This document shows positions 54,860 through 64,000 of a stretch of 64,000 nt of DNA, piece by piece; the first letter of the stretch is position 1, and each line of letters opens with the position of its first letter. A program made the position numbers and the translations under genes. The DNA is from Gammaproteobacteria bacterium (GTDB lineage Bacteria; Pseudomonadota; Gammaproteobacteria; Burkholderiales; Nitrosomonadaceae). The notes under the pieces are model-generated. The model saw only the letters and a program-made list of their open reading frames with translations. It made no database searches and was not told the DNA's origin. Location: contig CP054180.1 of NCBI GenBank assembly GCA_015709635.1, positions 2,232,001 to 2,296,000 on the forward strand, in the 5' to 3' direction.

Positions 54860-54896
54860 ATTGTATATAGTTTCCCAGAGAATCAGATTGTGATTT

Positions 54897-54912
54897 ACTG
54901 TTTATAAACAGT
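54897..54912. promoter_or_regulatory. 16-base palindrome before transposase
   Basis: ACTGTTTATAAACAGT is perfectly palindromic and ends 15 bases before the transposase ATG, close to an AGAGGAGG ribosome site. Possible operator or transposase-binding site. Confidence 0.4.
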
Positions 54913-54927
54913 TAGAGGAGGCTATAA

Positions 54928-55694
54928 ATGGTGAAGCGCTATGGATTACGGGACGATCAATGGCAACGGATCGAGCACTTGTTACCGGGTCGCAAGCAAA
55001 CAGTTGGTGTAACAGCCAAGGATAACAGGCTATTTGTTGAAGCTGTTTTGTACCGCTACCGTGCTGGGATACCATGGCGTGATCTGCCGGAGCGTTTTGG
55101 AGATTGGAACAACATAGCCCGCCGTCATCGCCGCTGGTCGGAAAGCGGCGTATGGGAAAGGGTTTTCACGTATTTGGCCGAAGATTCTGATAATGAGTAT
55201 GCGATGATCGATAGTACAATTATCCGTGCTCATCAGCATGCTGCGGGGACAAAAGGGGGAATAGGGAAGCGGAGTGCATTGGGCGCAGCAAAGGCGGACT
55301 GAGCACAAAAATACACGTAACCTGTGATGCTCTTGGCAACCCGACCGGTTTTCATCTTACACCGGGGCAAGCCCATGATCTTCAAGGTGCGGATGTTTTA
55401 TTGCCGGACATTCTGACGTGTATAGAATCTTTTCTGGCCGATAAAGCGTATGATGCGGCGGAGCGGGTTCTTGATCTGTTAAAGAACGCCGGGATTCGGG
55501 TCGTCATACCGCCAAAGTCAAACCGCAAGGAACCACGCGAATACGATGAGGAAATGTATAAAGCACGGCATTTGATCGAGAATTTCTTTGCAAAACTCAA
55601 ACAATACCGTGCCATTGCAACTCGGTACGATAAACGTGCTTCAACTTTCCTCGGCGGCATCCACCTCGCTGCAGCTATCATTTGGCTTAATTGA
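54928..55694 (+). mobile_element. IS5-family element (IS427-like), frameshifted transposase
   Basis: First frame (54928-55302) MVKRYGLRDDQWQRIEHLLPG...AMIDSTIIRAHQHAAGTKGG; second frame resumes as GRSKGGLSTKIHVTCDALGNPTGFHLTPGQAHD... to ...LGGIHLAAAIIWLN. A -1 shift at the A4G5 run near 55252-55260 joins them as NREAECIGRSKGGLS, the arrangement of IS427-group elements using programmed frameshifting. Catalytic D, D and E are all present. I could not find convincing terminal inverted repeats, so the borders are those of the coding region. Confidence 0.8.
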
Positions 55695-55722
55695 CCACAC
55701 GCCTTAGTAACTGAGGTTTGAA

Positions 55723-55947
55723 ATGACAATCACAACGTTAATAAACAAGAAGAAATTGCTCTCAATAGTACCACTATCTGAGAAAACAATTTACAACCTT
55801 GAGCAGCGCGGGGAATTCCCAAGAAGGATAGCGCTGACTAGCCGGAATGTCGCATGGGAGCTTTCCGCAGTAGAAGAGTGGATTAACCAGCGCAAGGAGT
55901 CTGGCGAAAAAGCCATCCGCCCCGGAAGATCGGCTATCGCTCCTTGA
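55723..55947 (+). CDS. AlpA-like phage regulatory protein
   Basis: 74 residues with an excisionase-type winged helix: KKLLSIVPLSEKTIYNLEQRGEFPRRIALTSRNVAWELSAVEEWINQRKE. AlpA proteins activate excision genes of P4-like islands and lie next to the integrase, as here (converging, 14-base overlap with its 3' end). Confidence 0.9.
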   Translation: MTITTLINKKKLLSIVPLSEKTIYNLEQRGEFPRRIALTSRNVAWELSAVEEWINQRKESGEKAIRPGRSAIAP

Positions 55948-57127
55948 TGGTCCATCGATCAATCATGTCCGCCCAATCCTGCATCATGGCTGCGCGCTGC
56001 TCCCGATACTCTGCTTTGTTGTAAACCAGCCGGGTGCCGCGCTGCTCATGGGCTAGGCACTTCTCAATCCAATCCGTGTTGTATTCTGCTTCATGCAATA
56101 ACGTGCTGGCCGTTCTTCTTAAATCATGGGAGCTGAACTTATCCAGCACTTTGCCATCATTCTGAGCAGCTTTGTATACCAACTCAAGTACCCTGTTTAG
56201 CGTAGCATCGCTCATTGGTGCATTTGCATCGTAGCGAGACGGTAAAACATAGTCGGATCCACCGGCAAACGTTTTGAGAGCAATAAATATATCCAAAGCT
56301 TGGTTTGACAGAAACACAAGGTGCGCCCGGCGTAATTTCATACGCTCTTTCGGTATTGTCCATAGCGCATCGGTGAAGCTAATTTCTGCCCATTGGCATT
56401 GGTCAATTCACTTTTGCGCACCATGGTCAATAAAAGCAGCTTGCACGCAACATGGAATTGCGGCCCGGCGGATACCTTATCTAAATACTTCGTACATCAA
56501 GCCGATTTCATCGGGTGATAATGCTCTTTCCCGTGGCTGGAATCTGGCGATTGTCTTTGGTCGCACCATGTCAGCGGGGTTTGCAACATTCTGACCGCGT
56601 TCCTGCGCCCACCTGAATACCTGCATCACGATTTCGCGGGAATGAACGGCGGTTGCAGGTGCACCACGCTCAACAATCTTGTCGCACAAGATGCGCAATT
56701 CATCGTGATTAATCTCAAGCAGCAGCATGTTCCCAAACTGTTTTTTTAACTCACGCTCATAACACGATCTCCTCATATCCCTGGTCGAATCTACCATCTC
56801 AGCACTTTTCAACCATTTTTCAGTCCAATCCCCGAATGTTTTTGCCTGTCTGTCATGGTTTTTTGCGCGCGCCTTTTCCTTAGCCGGTGATTTGCCTGAA
56901 GCAATCAAGCGCTTTGCTTCATGCAGCACTTCCCTGGCTTCGGCCAGAGTTATTCCACCTATACCATACTGACCGAATGTAACGGTTTCCTGTCGACCAT
57001 TGAATATGTAGTTGTACCGGAATGAAATTCCACATGATTTTGAAACGGCAACGTACAAACCATCACGATCTGATATTTTGTACATTCGATCTTTTGGCTT
57101 AATATTTCTTAGCTTGGTATCAGTTAG
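55934..57127 (-). pseudogene. P4-type tyrosine integrase, multiply frameshifted
   Basis: Homology runs LTDTKLRNIKPKDRMYKISDRDGLYVAV...GQYGIGGITLAEARE...PRERALSPDEIGLMYEVF (to about 56480), then in a second frame LDKVSAGPQFHVACKLLLLTMVRKSELTNA (catalytic Arg), then in a third frame WAEISFTDALWTIPKERMKLRRAHLVFLS...HDLRRTASTLLHE...CLAHEQRGTRLVYNKAEY. Two frameshifts within about 130 bases separate the catalytic residues, and no normal start codon precedes LTDTKLR. It abuts the guaA 3' end, its expected target. Inactive. Confidence 0.9.
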
Positions 57128-57479
57128 AAAATTTACACCATTTTATTCATAAACTTAATTACACAATCATATTAATTCATGGTACGAAATAGACTTTAAA
57201 CACCATTATTTTCTAAGCAAAATAAATATCATTAAGTTACTGTTATTAATTGATTTTGTCACAGAAAATACCATGAATTCCTAAAATATGTACCAATGGT
57301 ATTGGCTGCAAATCCTGAATTCTTACTGCGTCATACCATTGAGAAAACCATGCAAGAAACATCCTTGCAGATACTTATTATTGCATGATATTACCAGACG
57401 CAAATAACAAAAAACCCGCATTTAAGCGAATTCTATGGTTGTTTTTGCAAATCAGTGCAAGTCAATGCGAGACATCAAA
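57128..57479. other. Island end: putative attachment region at guaA
   Basis: 352 AT-rich bases between the integrase relic and the guaA stop; no gene seen. Known guaA-type integrases recombine at the last codons of guaA (here CATTCCCACTC at 57481-57491). I could not find a convincing second copy of that sequence to mark the other end. Confidence 0.5.
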
Positions 57480-59042
57480 TCATTCCCACTCAATCGTCGC
57501 TGGCGGTTTGCCGGAAATGTCGTAAACCACGCGATTGATACCGCGGATTTCGTTGATGATGCGGTTGGAAACTTTGCTGAGTAACGAGTACGGCAGTTCC
57601 GCCCAGTTGGCGGTCATGAAATCCTGGGTTTGCACCGCTCGCAAGGCGATGACGTATTCGTAAGTGCGTCCATCCCCCATCACGCCGACGGATTTGACCG
57701 GCAGAAACACCGCGAACGCTTGCGAAGTTTTTTCGTACCAGCCGGAGCGTTGCAGCTCCTCGATAAAAATATGATCGGCTTGTCTCAATAACTCGGCGTA
57801 TTCGTATTTCACTTCGCCGAGGATGCGCACCCCCAGACCGGGACCGGGAAACGGGTGACGGAAAATCATGGCGCGCGGCAAACCGAGCACCAGTCCCAGT
57901 TCGCGCACTTCGTCCTTAAACAGCTCGCGCAACGGTTCCAGCAGCTTCAAGTGCAATGTTTCCGGCAGGCCGCCGACATTATGGTGCGATTTGATGGTAT
58001 GCGCTTTTTTGGTTTTTCCTCCGGCGGATTCGATCACATCGGGATAAATCGTGCCCTGCGCGAGCCATTTGGCGTCGCTGATTTTAGCCGATTCCCGCTG
58101 AAACACTTCGACAAATTCCCGGCCGATGACTTTCCGTTTCTTTTCCGGATCGGTAACGCCGGCAAGGTTACGGTAAAAATCCCGGCTGGCATCGATATGT
58201 ATAACCTTAACAGCGAGGTGATTGGCAAATGTCTCCATCACTTGCTTGGCTTCGTTGGCGCGCAACAAACCGTTGTCGACAAATACGCACGTCAATTGAT
58301 CGCCGATCGCGCGATGGATCAACGCCGCCGCTACCGACGAATCGACACCGCCCGATAGCCCCAAAATCACGCAGTCATTGCCCACTGTTGCGCGGATTTT
58401 ACCAATCGCTTCCTCGACATAATCCGGCATGTTCCAATCACGGCCCAGACCGCAAATATCGTGCACAAAGCGATCGATGATCGCTTTACCTTGCAACGTA
58501 TGCGTCACTTCAGGGTGGAATTGGATACCATAGAAACGGCGTTTATCGTCCGCCATCGCGGCAACCGGTGTCGCGGCGTTAAATGCCATCACTTCAAACC
58601 CATCCGGCAACGAAACCACGGCGTCGCCATGACTCATCCAGACTTCCAACAGGTTGTTTCCATCCTTATCCGCGCGGTTTTGGATATCCTGAAATAACGC
58701 TCCGTGTAACGTTGTTTGCAGCTCGGCATAGCCAAACTCGCGCACGAGGGCATTTTCAACCGCCCCGCCCAGCTGCGCCGCCATCGTCTGCATACCATAG
58801 CAAATGCCCAATACCGGCACACCGAGCTCGAATACGATGTGTGGCGCGCGCGGCGTTTCGTCTTCGGTTACCGAAGCGGGACCGCCGGACAGGATAATGC
58901 CCTGCGGGGCAAAAGCTTTGATGAAGTCGGGGTCGGCATCGTACGGATGCAATTCGCAGTACACATTCGTTTCGCGCACACGACGGGCAATCAATTGCGT
59001 GTACTGGGAACCGAAGTCCAGGATCAGGATTTTTTGATGCAT
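57480..59042 (-). CDS. guaA: GMP synthase (glutamine-hydrolysing)
   Basis: Aminates XMP to GMP. 520 residues: N-terminal glutamine amidotransferase with nucleophile in GICYGMQTM and His in QFHPEVTHT; ATP-pyrophosphatase loop GLSGGVDSSVAAAL; C-terminal dimerisation domain ending ISGKPPATIEWE. Starts 12 bases after guaB. The 3' end is intact despite being the island's integration site. Confidence 0.98.
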   Translation of the reverse strand: MHQKILILDFGSQYTQLIARRVRETNVYCELHPYDADPDFIKAFAPQGIILSGGPASVTEDETPRAPHIVFELGVPVLGICYGMQTMAAQLGGAVENALVREFGYAELQTTLHGALFQDIQNRADKDGNNLLEVWMSHGDAVVSLPDGFEVMAFNAATPVAAMADDKRRFYGIQFHPEVTHTLQGKAIIDRFVHDICGLGRDWNMPDYVEEAIGKIRATVGNDCVILGLSGGVDSSVAAALIHRAIGDQLTCVFVDNGLLRANEAKQVMETFANHLAVKVIHIDASRDFYRNLAGVTDPEKKRKVIGREFVEVFQRESAKISDAKWLAQGTIYPDVIESAGGKTKKAHTIKSHHNVGGLPETLHLKLLEPLRELFKDEVRELGLVLGLPRAMIFRHPFPGPGLGVRILGEVKYEYAELLRQADHIFIEELQRSGWYEKTSQAFAVFLPVKSVGVMGDGRTYEYVIALRAVQTQDFMTANWAELPYSLLSKVSNRIINEIRGINRVVYDISGKPPATIEWE

Positions 59043-59054
59043 GGAGAAAAATGA

Positions 59055-60518
59055 TTATTTGACGTGATAATTGGGCGCTTCTTTGGTGATCTGCACATCG
59101 TGCACGTGCGATTCACGGATACCTGCGGAAGTGATCTCAACAAATTCCGCCCGTTGGTGCATCGCAGCAATCGATTCGCACCCCAGATATCCCATGCTGG
59201 AACGCACGCCACCCATCAATTGATGAATAACTGCCGACATATTGCCTTTGAACGGCACGCGGCCTTCCACGCCCTCGGGTACCAGCTTGTCGTTGTTTTT
59301 TTGCTCTTTGTCTTGGAAATAGCGGTCGCTCGATCCTTGCTGCATCGCGGAGAGCGAGCCCATGCCGCGGTAGCTTTTGTACGAACGCCCTTGGAATAAC
59401 TCAATTTCACCTGGCGCTTCCGTCGTACCGGCAAACAAGCCGCCGAGCATCACGGTATTCGCACCCGCCGCCAACGCCTTGGCGATATCACCGGAGTAGC
59501 GGATTCCGCCATCGGCGATCATCGGCACACCGCAACCTTTGAGTGCTTCGGAAACGTTATGGATGGCGGTGATCTGCGGAATGCCGACGCCTGCGACGAT
59601 GCGCGTGGTACAAATGGAACCGGGACCGATCCCTACTTTCACCGCATCCGCACCATGATCGACCAATGCTCTGGCCGCCGTCGCCGTCGCGACGTTGCCG
59701 CCGATCACTTGCACCGTCGGCAGATTCTTTTTGACCCATGCCACCCGATCCAGCACGCTTTGCGAATGACCATGCGCGGTATCGACCACGATCACATCGG
59801 CACCGGCTTCCGCCAGCGCGATCGCGCGCTCTTCGCTACCTTCTCCGACACCGATCGCCGCCCCCACCCGCAGTTGTTCCTGTCCATCCTTGCAGGCGAG
59901 CGGGTATTCCGACGTTTTGATGATGTCCTTCACGGTGATCAATCCGCACAATTCAAATTGATCATTGACCACCAACACACGTTCCAGTCGGTGTTTATGC
60001 AGCAGCGCCAGCACCTCGGCGCGCGGCGTATCTTCCTTCACCGTCACCAAGCGGCTCTTCGGTGTCATGATATGTTTGACGATCTGATCGAGATTGGTCT
60101 CAAAACGCAAATCCCGATTGGTCACGATACCAACCACTTTTTTGCCATTCACGACCGGCAACCCGGAGATTTTATGTTGACGGATCAACTCCAGCACTTC
60201 GCGCACGGTCATATTCTGGTGGATCGTTACCGGATCCTTTACCACGCCGCTTTCAAAGCGTTTGACTTGCGCAACATGCGCGGCTTGCGCTTCGATCGGC
60301 ATATTTTTATGGATAATGCCGATGCCGCCTTCCTGCGCCAATGCAATCGCCAGCGGCGCTTCGGTGACGGTGTCCATAGCCGCCGACAGCAAAGGAATAT
60401 TAAGTGTGATGGTACGCGTCAATTGCGTTGCCAGACTGACATCACGCGGCAAAACCGTCGAATGGGCTGGAATCAACAGAACATCATCAAAGGTCAGCGC
60501 TTTTTGAATCAATTGCAT
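59055..60518 (-). CDS. guaB: IMP dehydrogenase
   Basis: Oxidises IMP to XMP with NAD, the first step to GMP. The start is MQLIQKALTFDDVLLIP (60518) with AAGGATTG ahead; upstream in-frame codons to 60671 are not family-like. 487 residues with two CBS domains (about 95-205) and catalytic Cys in GIGPGSICTTRIVAGVG. Operon guaB-guaA. Confidence 0.97.
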   Translation of the reverse strand: MQLIQKALTFDDVLLIPAHSTVLPRDVSLATQLTRTITLNIPLLSAAMDTVTEAPLAIALAQEGGIGIIHKNMPIEAQAAHVAQVKRFESGVVKDPVTIHQNMTVREVLELIRQHKISGLPVVNGKKVVGIVTNRDLRFETNLDQIVKHIMTPKSRLVTVKEDTPRAEVLALLHKHRLERVLVVNDQFELCGLITVKDIIKTSEYPLACKDGQEQLRVGAAIGVGEGSEERAIALAEAGADVIVVDTAHGHSQSVLDRVAWVKKNLPTVQVIGGNVATATAARALVDHGADAVKVGIGPGSICTTRIVAGVGIPQITAIHNVSEALKGCGVPMIADGGIRYSGDIAKALAAGANTVMLGGLFAGTTEAPGEIELFQGRSYKSYRGMGSLSAMQQGSSDRYFQDKEQKNNDKLVPEGVEGRVPFKGNMSAVIHQLMGGVRSSMGYLGCESIAAMHQRAEFVEITSAGIRESHVHDVQITKEAPNYHVK

Positions 60519-60690
60519 GATAACAATCCTTGGCAAAGCGACATTATAGCCAAATTCGGCGGCAAATTTTGTGCCAAATCGGTTGAGAATACGACATATT
60601 TCCAGCGGATATGATTTAATGCGGAAAATCTTTAAGTTGCATAAATACGAAACCGATGTATTGCAGATCATTCATTTTCTGGAGCACGTT

Positions 60691-61137
60691 ATGAGAATTT
60701 TTGTAATGACCGCGATCGTTTTGCTGCTCAGCACCAACACGTATGCGCAGATTTACAAATGGGTCGACAAAAACGGTAGAACACAATACACCGATCAACC
60801 GCCTCCGCCGGATGCCGCCAAGGAAGAACAAAGATTACATATCAATAAATCCGTACCGGCCGCAGGCAATCAAGATAGAGCCAGAAATTTCTCCGAAGAA
60901 CGGGAAGAATTCGACAAGCGGCGGCAACAAAGAAGGGAAGAAGAAGCACAACAGCAGGCAAAGTCGGAAGAAAGCAAAAAAAAGTGTATAGACGCCCAGA
61001 CTCAGCTTAGAATATACACCGATTCGCCGCGCTTAACCGTTCCTGATGGAGCTGGCGGCTTAACGTACGTGGATGATGATCTGCGCCAGAGAAAAATAGC
61101 CGATGCCAATAAAGCAGTCGCAACTCACTGTAAATAA
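60691..61137 (+). CDS. DUF4124 exported protein
   Basis: 148 residues: signal peptide MRIFVMTAIVLLLSTNTYAQ, then the DUF4124 motif IYKWVDKNGRTQYTDQPPPP, then a long charged coiled-coil (FSEEREEFDKRRQQRREEEAQQQAKSEESKKKC) and two conserved Cys. TGGAGCACGTT precedes the ATG at 60691. Periplasmic, function unknown; divergent from guaB. Confidence 0.9.
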   Translation: MRIFVMTAIVLLLSTNTYAQIYKWVDKNGRTQYTDQPPPPDAAKEEQRLHINKSVPAAGNQDRARNFSEEREEFDKRRQQRREEEAQQQAKSEESKKKCIDAQTQLRIYTDSPRLTVPDGAGGLTYVDDDLRQRKIADANKAVATHCK

Positions 61138-61156
61138 GAATACATTCTTGAATGAG

Positions 61157-62479
61157 ATGACGTTATTCCGCAGCAAGTTATGCGTTGTCTTTTTTCTCTT
61201 TCTGACAGGTACTCCGGTTTCGGCTGAAGTACCTGTTTCATATTCCGGACACGATCATGGCGCGCAAGCGAAAACAGCTTCTCGCGCTGATCACGCAGCG
61301 AAACCCGGGATGCACTGGCAAATTCTGCCCGGCGAAGATATTCCGCAGATCGCCCGCCTGATGTTCCCGAATAATGCGCGTATGCGCGATGCCTTTATAC
61401 GGGCGGTCATCCGCAAAAATCCGGAGCTTTTTCCCGATGGTATTTATCAACCCATCCCAACGGGTACCACAGTCTACATCCCCGATTTGAGAACGATCGG
61501 TGCTTATGCAAAACCGGCACGCAAAGCGCACCCATCAAACGCAGCCCGCGCCAGCCGAGGACAAATGCAAGCAGCAGCACAAGCGGCTGCGGAACCCGGC
61601 TTTAGTCGCGATCATCCGGTATGGCAGCTTATCGCACAGCTGGAAAAAATCGCCGAAGAAGAGACGAACGAACTGAACAAGCTCCTCAATCGCATTGAAT
61701 CCATCGAAAAACAGATCATTGCAATGCAGTCCTTACTCACGACCCGCTCTGCACCGGCCAAAGAACCTCTATCCGAGGTCACAAAAAATACCCAAGCGGA
61801 AGTAAATGTGCCGCAGCCCCAGAATACCGCGCCACCCGCTGAAACCGCAGTAACGCCGTCGCAACCTGGTACACCGCAACCGCCCAATCCCGCACCACCG
61901 GTTGTAGCTGACACGCCTTCGGCGGAATCGGCGTTATTTCCGGATAACGTGTTACTTCTCGGAATTCTGCTGATACTTTTGATCGTCATATTGATCGTGC
62001 GCAGCTATCGCAAAATCAAGGAAAGACTCTCACAATCCCGCGAAGAGTCACTGCTGCCCGATGCAGCCGAGCGGCAGCAATACGAAGCGCTGCTACTGCG
62101 CCGTAATGAAAATAAAACCGAAGTAACCGAAATAGCGGAAAATCCATCCGAACCGCCCAGTCAAATACTAGCCGAAGCACGCGCACTGATCGAGCAGGAC
62201 AATGCGGAAGCCGCCATTCAATTACTGCAGAAGCACCTTGCCCAAAATCAGCAGGACATCCCCGCCTGGCTGCTACTATTCGAACTGCTGTACAAAGCAA
62301 CCAACAAAAGAGATTTCAAAAAAAACGCCCGGCGCTTCAAGCGATTGGGTGAATTTCCCGATATCTGGCAGCAAATCCAGAAATTAGGCAATCAACTCGA
62401 ACCCAACGAGTCGCTCTACTTCGACGAACAAAAACGCAAGGAAAAGTTTTTTTCCGAGGCGGGAGATTCGGATAAATGA
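61157..62479 (+). CDS. FimV-like LysM/TPR membrane protein
   Basis: About 440 residues. Signal peptide MTLFRSKLCVVFFLFLTGTPVSA; LysM-like domain with MHWQILPGEDIPQIARLMFPNNARMRDAFIRAVIRKNPE; coiled coil (AQLEKIAEEETNELNKLLNRIESIEKQI); proline-rich linker; membrane segment (VLLLGILLILLIVILIV); cytoplasmic tail with a TPR-like repeat (ILAEARALIEQDNAEAAIQLLQKHL). This is the FimV architecture, a peptidoglycan-linked polar hub for pili and motility. Start at 61157; the upstream ATG at 61103 overlaps the previous gene. Confidence 0.85.
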   Translation: MTLFRSKLCVVFFLFLTGTPVSAEVPVSYSGHDHGAQAKTASRADHAAKPGMHWQILPGEDIPQIARLMFPNNARMRDAFIRAVIRKNPELFPDGIYQPIPTGTTVYIPDLRTIGAYAKPARKAHPSNAARASRGQMQAAAQAAAEPGFSRDHPVWQLIAQLEKIAEEETNELNKLLNRIESIEKQIIAMQSLLTTRSAPAKEPLSEVTKNTQAEVNVPQPQNTAPPAETAVTPSQPGTPQPPNPAPPVVADTPSAESALFPDNVLLLGILLILLIVILIVRSYRKIKERLSQSREESLLPDAAERQQYEALLLRRNENKTEVTEIAENPSEPPSQILAEARALIEQDNAEAAIQLLQKHLAQNQQDIPAWLLLFELLYKATNKRDFKKNARRFKRLGEFPDIWQQIQKLGNQLEPNESLYFDEQKRKEKFFSEAGDSDK

Positions 62480-62481
62480 GA

Positions 62482-62512
62482 AGCGCTGATGGTGTTGTTA
62501 CCCACCAGCGCT
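62482..62512. terminator. Bidirectional terminator
   Basis: AGCGCTG...CAGCGCT pairs, with further GGTG/CACC pairing inside, between the converging FimV-like and TolB-like genes. Confidence 0.7.
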
Positions 62513-62521
62513 AATATTCGG

Positions 62522-63622
62522 TTACTTCAGTGAAAGACTTTCCAATGCCTTCTGATGATTCCATTTACCGTGGAATAGCAACCCTTTCTTGCCGGGTGTG
62601 CGATCGCTGGTCCAGGTGATATAGTTACCGTCCGGCGTGAAGACCGGCAGACCGTCGAAACCGTCTTTGTCGGTCACACGCACCGACTCTTTCTGACCAT
62701 CGGTGTCGACGATGTACAGTTCAAAATTGCGATGACCATGCACATTGGTGGCGAAAATGATGTATTTGCCGGAAGGATGGTAGAAAGGCGCCCACGACAT
62801 CATGTTCAGACGGGTGATTTGCTTTTGATCGCTGCCGTCGATGTTCATCGTAAAAATCTCCGCTTCGCGGCCGTTCTCCGAGAATCTGCGCCAGACAATG
62901 CGTTTGCCGTCGGGACTGAAAAACGGGCCACCGTCGTAGCTTTTCGTTTGCGTCAAGCGTTTGACATTGGCACCATCCGCATCCATGATGTAAATATCGA
63001 TCATCGATGCCGGATTAGCTTTGAACAAAGCCGTTTCCTCCTCGGATAATTCACCGTTGTATGCACGGCGGTTGGAAGCAAACGCGATCAATTTGCCGTC
63101 CGGCGACCACGACGCTTCGGCATCGTACCCCAGCGTGTTGGTCAGATTCTTGATATGCCCACCACTGAAGTCGGTTTCGTAAATATCGTAGTATTCATCG
63201 TAATCCCACGCATACGACTTCTGTTCGCCCGCCTTGCGGCGCTCGATCTCGGCCGCCATTTTGGCTTTGGCTTCCTTATCGTCATGCGTCGACGAAAACA
63301 GCACTTTTTCCTGCGATGGATGTACCCACGCGCACGTGGTCTTGCCGGTACCCGGCGACACCTGCGTGACCGCACCGCTATCGATATTCTTCAGGAAAAT
63401 CTGATAAAACGGATTGTCATCCGCCACTTCCGCCTGGTAAATCATCCACTTCGAATCCGCCCGGTAATATGCCTCACCAGCGCGTTTTTCCTTGACGGAG
63501 AGTTGTTGTTCATCGGTGATGAAGTCGGCGGCATTGGCGTTCAATGCCGCTAAAAAAATTAAAATCGAGCAAAACTCGCTACTGGATCGTGTAAATTTCC
63601 GCATACCTAAAGATGTTTTCAT
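62522..63622 (-). CDS. TolB-like beta-propeller exported protein
   Basis: 366 residues: signal peptide (FCSILIFLAALNANA), then repeated PD40/WD-like blades (SWSPDGKLIAFASNRR, FFSPDGKRIVWRRFS, FYHPSGKYIIFATN, VFTPDGNYITWTSDR). Single copies of such periplasmic propellers outside the tol operon are of unknown role. A tolB proper would be beside pal; here neither pal nor tolA is present, so it is a paralogue. Confidence 0.85.
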   Translation of the reverse strand: MKTSLGMRKFTRSSSEFCSILIFLAALNANAADFITDEQQLSVKEKRAGEAYYRADSKWMIYQAEVADDNPFYQIFLKNIDSGAVTQVSPGTGKTTCAWVHPSQEKVLFSSTHDDKEAKAKMAAEIERRKAGEQKSYAWDYDEYYDIYETDFSGGHIKNLTNTLGYDAEASWSPDGKLIAFASNRRAYNGELSEEETALFKANPASMIDIYIMDADGANVKRLTQTKSYDGGPFFSPDGKRIVWRRFSENGREAEIFTMNIDGSDQKQITRLNMMSWAPFYHPSGKYIIFATNVHGHRNFELYIVDTDGQKESVRVTDKDGFDGLPVFTPDGNYITWTSDRTPGKKGLLFHGKWNHQKALESLSLK

Positions 63623-63705
63623 GTGTAATCAAAATTCCGGTAAAAATTGAATGGAAAATTATAACCGCAGATGGAACGGCCTGTATCCGCAATCTTCCGT
63701 TCCGG

Positions 63706-64000
63706 CTAATGGCTGTGCAGCGGCTTTACCAGCAAGGACAGACTGAACAACAACGCGCTGAACAAAACTATGGTTGCACCGGACGCAACATTGAAAATAT
63801 AGCTTAAATACAGCCCGGCGACACCGGTTATAGCGCCGATGAGCGTTGAATAAACCACCATTTTACTAAAACTGTCCGTCAGCATCCGCGCTGTCATCGC
63901 GGGCGCAATCAGAGTCGCGGCCACCATGGTGACGCCCGTCACATTGAGGGAAACGATAATGACCAGCGTGAGCAATAGCGAAAACAGCAATTGCGCCAAG
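63706..64000 (-). CDS. ABC-3 family metal transporter permease, C-terminal part
   Basis: Reading frame open at the window edge; about 98 C-terminal residues with three membrane segments (LLFSLLLTLVIIVSLNVTGVTMVAATLIAPAMTARMLT; VVYSTLIGAITGVAGLYLSYIF; GATIVLFSALLFSLSLLV). The APAMTARMLTD segment marks ZnuB/MntB/SitD-type permeases for zinc, manganese or iron. The rest of the operon lies beyond the window. Confidence 0.85.
   Translation of the reverse strand, partial: LAQLLFSLLLTLVIIVSLNVTGVTMVAATLIAPAMTARMLTDSFSKMVVYSTLIGAITGVAGLYLSYIFNVASGATIVLFSALLFSLSLLVKPLHSH

Noticed and set aside
59559..60614. 351-residue plus-strand open frame
   Set aside because: Antisense to guaB with arginine/histidine-rich meaningless sequence.

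Overview
The window looks like a chromosomal segment of a betaproteobacterium, most likely a Nitrosomonas-type ammonia oxidiser (inference). The grounds are gene order (hemA-prfA-prmC; rpoE-rseA-rseB-mucD-lepA-lepB-rnc-era; guaB-guaA), the proteobacterial GshA type, and a CADD/PqqC-like diiron protein of the kind known to make p-aminobenzoate in Chlamydia and Nitrosomonas europaea. The core is moderately GC-balanced and densely coding. One stretch of about 15 kb is AT-richer, sparsely coding and full of broken genes.

Layout. 1-9.2 kb: glutathione synthesis (gshA partial, gshB), a small ABM-like protein, the CADD-like pABA synthase, divergent metE/metR, a secreted protein put out of frame by a run of 14 C, a Fic AMP-transferase with CCGG-rich upstream repeats, and a DedA/YqaA-like membrane protein. 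9.2-19.4 kb: monothiol glutaredoxin, the hemA-prfA-prmC cluster, creA, tRNA-Val(GAC), a beta-carbonic anhydrase, lpdA, nagZ, acpS and pdxJ. 19.5-28.3 kb: a long leftward series era, rnc, DUF4845, lepB, lepA, a glutaredoxin-like protein, mucD, rseB, rseA and rpoE, i.e. the envelope-stress regulon joined to signal peptidase and translation factors. recO is absent from its usual place between era and pdxJ. 28.5-42.1 kb: nadB, a decayed cysteine-rich secreted peptide, ygfX/ygfZ, DUF502, a dynamin-like GTPase, rpsO-pnp, dksA, tRNA-Pro, tRNA-Arg, tRNA-His and a long aconitase.

42.2-57.4 kb is an accessory region. It contains a small membrane protein behind a perfect inverted repeat, a DUF1328 protein, a decayed two-gene lectin-like module, an RHS fragment, toxin-antitoxin-like pairs, a tRNA-Thr fragment, a complete IS with a 4-bp target duplication sitting inside a small gene, a HUH replication-protein remnant, a BRCT fragment, a DUF1902/HicA pair whose toxin is frameshifted, a HigB-like/XRE pair, an orphan HigA, a dead RelE-type toxin, an IS5-family element with a frameshifted transposase, an AlpA-like regulator, and a multiply frameshifted tyrosine integrase abutting the 3' end of guaA. 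Three copies of a 51-70 bp repeat that preserves a coding signature punctuate 51.4-54.0 kb. The picture is an old island at the guaA site that has collected addiction modules and insertion sequences and is now decaying.

57.4-64 kb returns to core genes: guaB-guaA, a DUF4124 lipoprotein-like or periplasmic protein, a FimV/LysM-TPR membrane protein, a TolB-like beta-propeller protein, and the C-terminal part of an ABC-3 metal transporter permease cut by the window edge.
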